A stretch of DNA of 16,655 nt from the NCBI GenBank assembly GCA_029560455.1, contig JAKQKW010000385.1, positions 1-16,655 on the forward strand, in the 5' to 3' direction. Position 1 is the stretch's first letter. The number at the start of each line of letters is the position of its first letter. Positions 15,331-16,655 of this stretch are shown here, one piece after another. Under the pieces are notes generated by a model. It ran no database searches. It worked only from the letters and a program-made list of their open reading frames with translations, and was not told the origin of the DNA. Made by a program: the position numbers and the translations under genes. Source of the DNA: Candidatus Rifleibacteriota bacterium (GTDB lineage Bacteria; Riflebacteria; Ozemobacteria; Ozemobacterales; Ozemobacteraceae).

Positions 15331-15382
15331 CGTCATCCCCGCGAAGCCTGCATTCGCGAAACCCGCGCCAGCGGATGCGGGT
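15331..15382. repeat. REP-like double hairpin in the PspA-VWA intergenic region
   Basis: Two short stems lie back to back: CGCGAA (15340-15345) with TTCGCG (15353-15358), and ACCCGC (15361-15366) with GCGGGT (15377-15382). The leading CGTCATCCCCGCGAA resembles dispersed extragenic palindromes known from many bacteria. Only one copy is in the window. Confidence 0.45.
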
Positions 15383-15397
15383 AGAGGTTGGTGGCGC

Positions 15398-15428
15398 TCT
15401 GGTAAGTTGGTGATGATCTGGTAAGTTG
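15398..15428. repeat. Short direct repeat TCTGGTAAGTTG
   Basis: The 12-mer TCTGGTAAGTTG occurs at 15398-15409 and 15417-15428, 19 nt apart, just downstream of the PspA-like stop codon. It could be a binding site pair or a slippage product. Confidence 0.5.
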
Positions 15429-15434
15429 CCGGCG

Positions 15435-16175
15435 TCAGCGGGTTTCGACTCTGGCCGGGAGTATCGAGGGTTGTTTCGGTCTTTCGAGAGAAACAACAAG
15501 GTCATTTGCGGCCAGAAATTCGGCCAGGGCGCGTTCTTCGAGAAATTTGCGTTCTGCTTCTCCGGCCGCGAGGTCCTGCAGCTGTCGGCCGACCTCTCCG
15601 CGGATTACCCGGGCGCGACCGATAGCCAGCTGATGTGTCTTTTCGATGGTTTCACCGGCGGCATCGAGAGACTGGTGAGCATTTCCGAGCGACAGGTTGA
15701 GTTTGCCGGCCATTTCGAGAAGTTCGTTCTGGGCAGTGACAATCTCGGTCTGCGAGACCATCTGTTCGAGCTTTTCGAGACGGGCGTTGGCGTCGGTAAC
15801 GGCGTGGTCACGGGCCTTTTCAAGGCCCTGATAAGTTTCTTCGGCGACGCGGCAGCGGGTGCGCAAGTCGCTGATTTCGCGCTGCAGGGTGCTCAACTGA
15901 AGGGCCAGGCGGGCAGCCTGAGCCTGTTCCCCGGCTTTCAGCAGGGCTCTGATGCGGGTAATCAGTTTCTGTTCCTGATCGCAGCACTCCTGGGCCTGAT
16001 GCGAGAGTTTGTAGACATGCCCGGCCTGTTCGGCGAGGCCCTGGTTGAAGCGGGCGAGCTGGTTGCGCAGGTTGATTTTTTCGGCTTCGATCAATGCCTT
16101 CGGGCTGGCGGCTTCGAAAAGACGCAGGGTCGAACTCAGAATACCGGTTAAGAGGTTCCACAGGCGTTTAAACAT
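15435..16175 (-). CDS. PspA/IM30-like coiled-coil protein
   Basis: This 246-residue protein matches the PspA/Vipp1 (ESCRT-III-like) family by architecture. It has an N-terminal amphipathic helix (FKRLWNLLTGILSSTLRLF) followed by a long, nearly uninterrupted run of charged heptad-type helices (about 30-225) with segments such as LQREISDLRTR and LEKLEQMVSQTE. Family members polymerise on the inner membrane surface and stabilise it under stress. The C-terminal 20 residues are a Pro-containing tail (QPSILPARVETR). The ribosome binding site AGGAG is 7 nt before the ATG. It lies 172 nt upstream of the VWA/HATPase/STAS gene and has the TTCCGGAA element in front of it. Length is normal. Sequence identity to classical PspA appears low, so it is a divergent member; some other coiled-coil protein is the alternative. 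Confidence 0.75.
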   Translation of the reverse strand: MFKRLWNLLTGILSSTLRLFEAASPKALIEAEKINLRNQLARFNQGLAEQAGHVYKLSHQAQECCDQEQKLITRIRALLKAGEQAQAARLALQLSTLQREISDLRTRCRVAEETYQGLEKARDHAVTDANARLEKLEQMVSQTEIVTAQNELLEMAGKLNLSLGNAHQSLDAAGETIEKTHQLAIGRARVIRGEVGRQLQDLAAGEAERKFLEERALAEFLAANDLVVSLERPKQPSILPARVETR

Positions 16176-16203
16176 AGTAGGGCTCCTTTCTGAATCGAGA
16201 GTT

Positions 16204-16254
16204 TCTGACTTTTTTTCGCTTTCAATTTTTAAGTTCCGGAAAACTCTGGCGTTT
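16204..16254 (-). promoter_or_regulatory. TTCCGGAA-centred regulatory element upstream of the PspA-like gene
   Basis: On the minus strand it reads GAAAAAACGCCAGA, GTTTTCCGGAACTTA, an A/T-rich spacer, then GCGAAAAAAAGTCAGA. The core TTCCGGAA is at 16234-16241, 59 nt before the ATG. AAAAC and GTTTT flank GCCAGA as a small stem. Block order and sequence match the element upstream of the SWIM gene, with 22 nt rather than 20 nt between GGAACTT and TCAGA. Confidence 0.55.
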
Positions 16255-16415
16255 TTTCATTTTTTAAAAAGTTTTTTCGTATCGCGTGGCGTCAGGATTG
16301 CGGAGGCAAAATGATGAGCTATGCCATTTTCATATCCGGGGTGCCATTTTCTGCTTCATTATTGATGACTGTAAAATCAAAATCGGTTTACCCGGTTCGG
16401 CGGCCCGGTCTATCA

Positions 16416-16478
16416 GTCGGGTTACTTTTTCTCCAGCGATTCGCTTCGCTCACAAGCTTACGAAAAAGCAATCCCGAC
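16416..16478. repeat. Imperfect inverted repeat with about 16-bp arms
   Basis: GTCGGGTTACTTTTTC (16416-16431) is nearly complementary to GAAAAAGCAATCCCGAC (16462-16478), enclosing a 30-nt loop that contains AGCGATTCGCTTCGCT. It lies 50 nt downstream of the leftward gene ending at 16528. It could form a terminator stem or be a small extragenic palindromic element. Confidence 0.45.
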
Positions 16479-16527
16479 TTCTCCCCGTGCCTACCCACCA
16501 CAACATCCGGCTTTATTTATGCAGGAA

Positions 16528-16655
16528 TCAATAGTAGCCGTCAAAGCTGTAGCTGTAATGGTTGTCGCCCGGCAGGTTGTCGTAGTCATAGGTTTCCTGC
16601 TCTTCGTAGGTGCGCAGAATAAGTTTCTGCAGGCGTCTGGGGAGCTTTTTGAATT
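16528..16655 (-). CDS. C-terminus of an unrecognised protein (5' end outside window)
   Basis: A leftward frame runs in from the right edge and stops at TGA (16528-16530). The last 41 residues include KLPRRLQKLILRTYEEQE and end in a Tyr/Asp/Gly-rich tail, YDYDNLPGDNHYSYS then FDGYY. Codon use resembles the other leftward genes. No family can be recognised from this piece. A gap of 352 nt separates it from the PspA-like start, so it need not be in that operon. Confidence 0.5.
   Translation of the reverse strand, partial: FKKLPRRLQKLILRTYEEQETYDYDNLPGDNHYSYSFDGYY

Larger units (their letters stand above)
16176..16527. other. 352-nt intergenic region with regulatory element and inverted repeat
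   Basis: The part nearest the PspA-like gene holds the TTCCGGAA element. The middle contains TGCCATTTTC twice within about 20 nt (near 16323 and 16342). The right part holds a long imperfect inverted repeat (16416-16478). A rightward reading frame with GGAGG before ATGATG (16311) runs into the opposite-strand gene end and does not look coding. Confidence 0.5.

Noticed and set aside
15331..15428. CRISPR-like array from the repeats near the PspA-like stop
   Set aside because: There are only two 12-nt repeats 19 nt apart and unrelated hairpins; no regular repeat-spacer structure or cas gene is present in the window.
15426..16151. Rightward 241-codon frame antisense to the PspA-like gene
   Set aside because: Composition is shadow-like (Gly/Phe-rich, no motifs), while the leftward frame has a clear ribosome binding site and a coiled-coil pattern.
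16311..16622. Rightward reading frame with GGAGG before ATGATG
   Set aside because: It overlaps the opposite-strand gene end, runs through the inverted repeat and has poor, Ser/Arg/Cys-rich composition; GGAGG is probably chance.

Overview
The window looks like chromosomal DNA from an uncultured, probably Gram-negative bacterium with roughly 50-55% GC, strong AGGAG-type ribosome binding sites and compact leftward operons. No rRNA, tRNA or taxonomic marker gene is present, so the phylum cannot be fixed from the sequence. The mix of a BREX locus, an Rpn-family nuclease, STAS and von Willebrand factor A (VWA) signalling proteins and a PspA/MoxR cluster would fit a poorly sampled phylum, for example Riflebacteria, but that is a guess.

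Region 1 (1-6114, + strand) is the 3' half of a type I BREX phage-defence operon. It holds the C-terminal part of the PglX methyltransferase, a complete PglZ and a complete BrxL. The genes are spaced for translational coupling. BrxL keeps the AAA+ core, but where many BrxL proteins carry a Lon-like protease domain it has a low-complexity linker followed by a domain that I read as MIT_C, the phospholipase D-fold domain of eukaryotic MITD1. pglX shows an abrupt base-composition step near nt 300 (about 39% GC before, 55% after, counted by hand), which suggests that its recognition region was exchanged.

Region 2 (6115-8860) is a seam of small genes and debris: a degenerate STAS-domain protein convergent with brxL, a decayed remnant of a gene found intact further right, an unrecognised 132-residue protein, and an Rpn-family PD-(D/E)XK nuclease.

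Region 3 (8861-16175, - strand, read right to left) is a stress or chaperone-type cluster. In transcription order it holds a PspA/IM30-like coiled-coil protein, a single polypeptide fusing VWA, RsbW-like HATPase and RsbV-like STAS domains, a SWIM zinc-finger protein, a MoxR-type AAA+ ATPase, a DUF2201-type HExxH plus VWA-like protein, a dinuclear zinc peptidase-like protein, and a small unrecognised protein. SWIM + MoxR + VWA sets are a known association (compare E. coli YehQ/YehL/YehP), and PspA is a known neighbour of such sets. The tripartite VWA/kinase/STAS protein is the unusual member.

The pspA-like and SWIM genes share a two-block upstream sequence around a TTCCGGAA palindrome, and a weaker version lies upstream of the 132-residue gene. 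Two remnants of region 3 genes (6706-6835 and 13125-13191) show past duplication and decay. The right edge (16528-16655) holds the C-terminus of an unrecognised protein.
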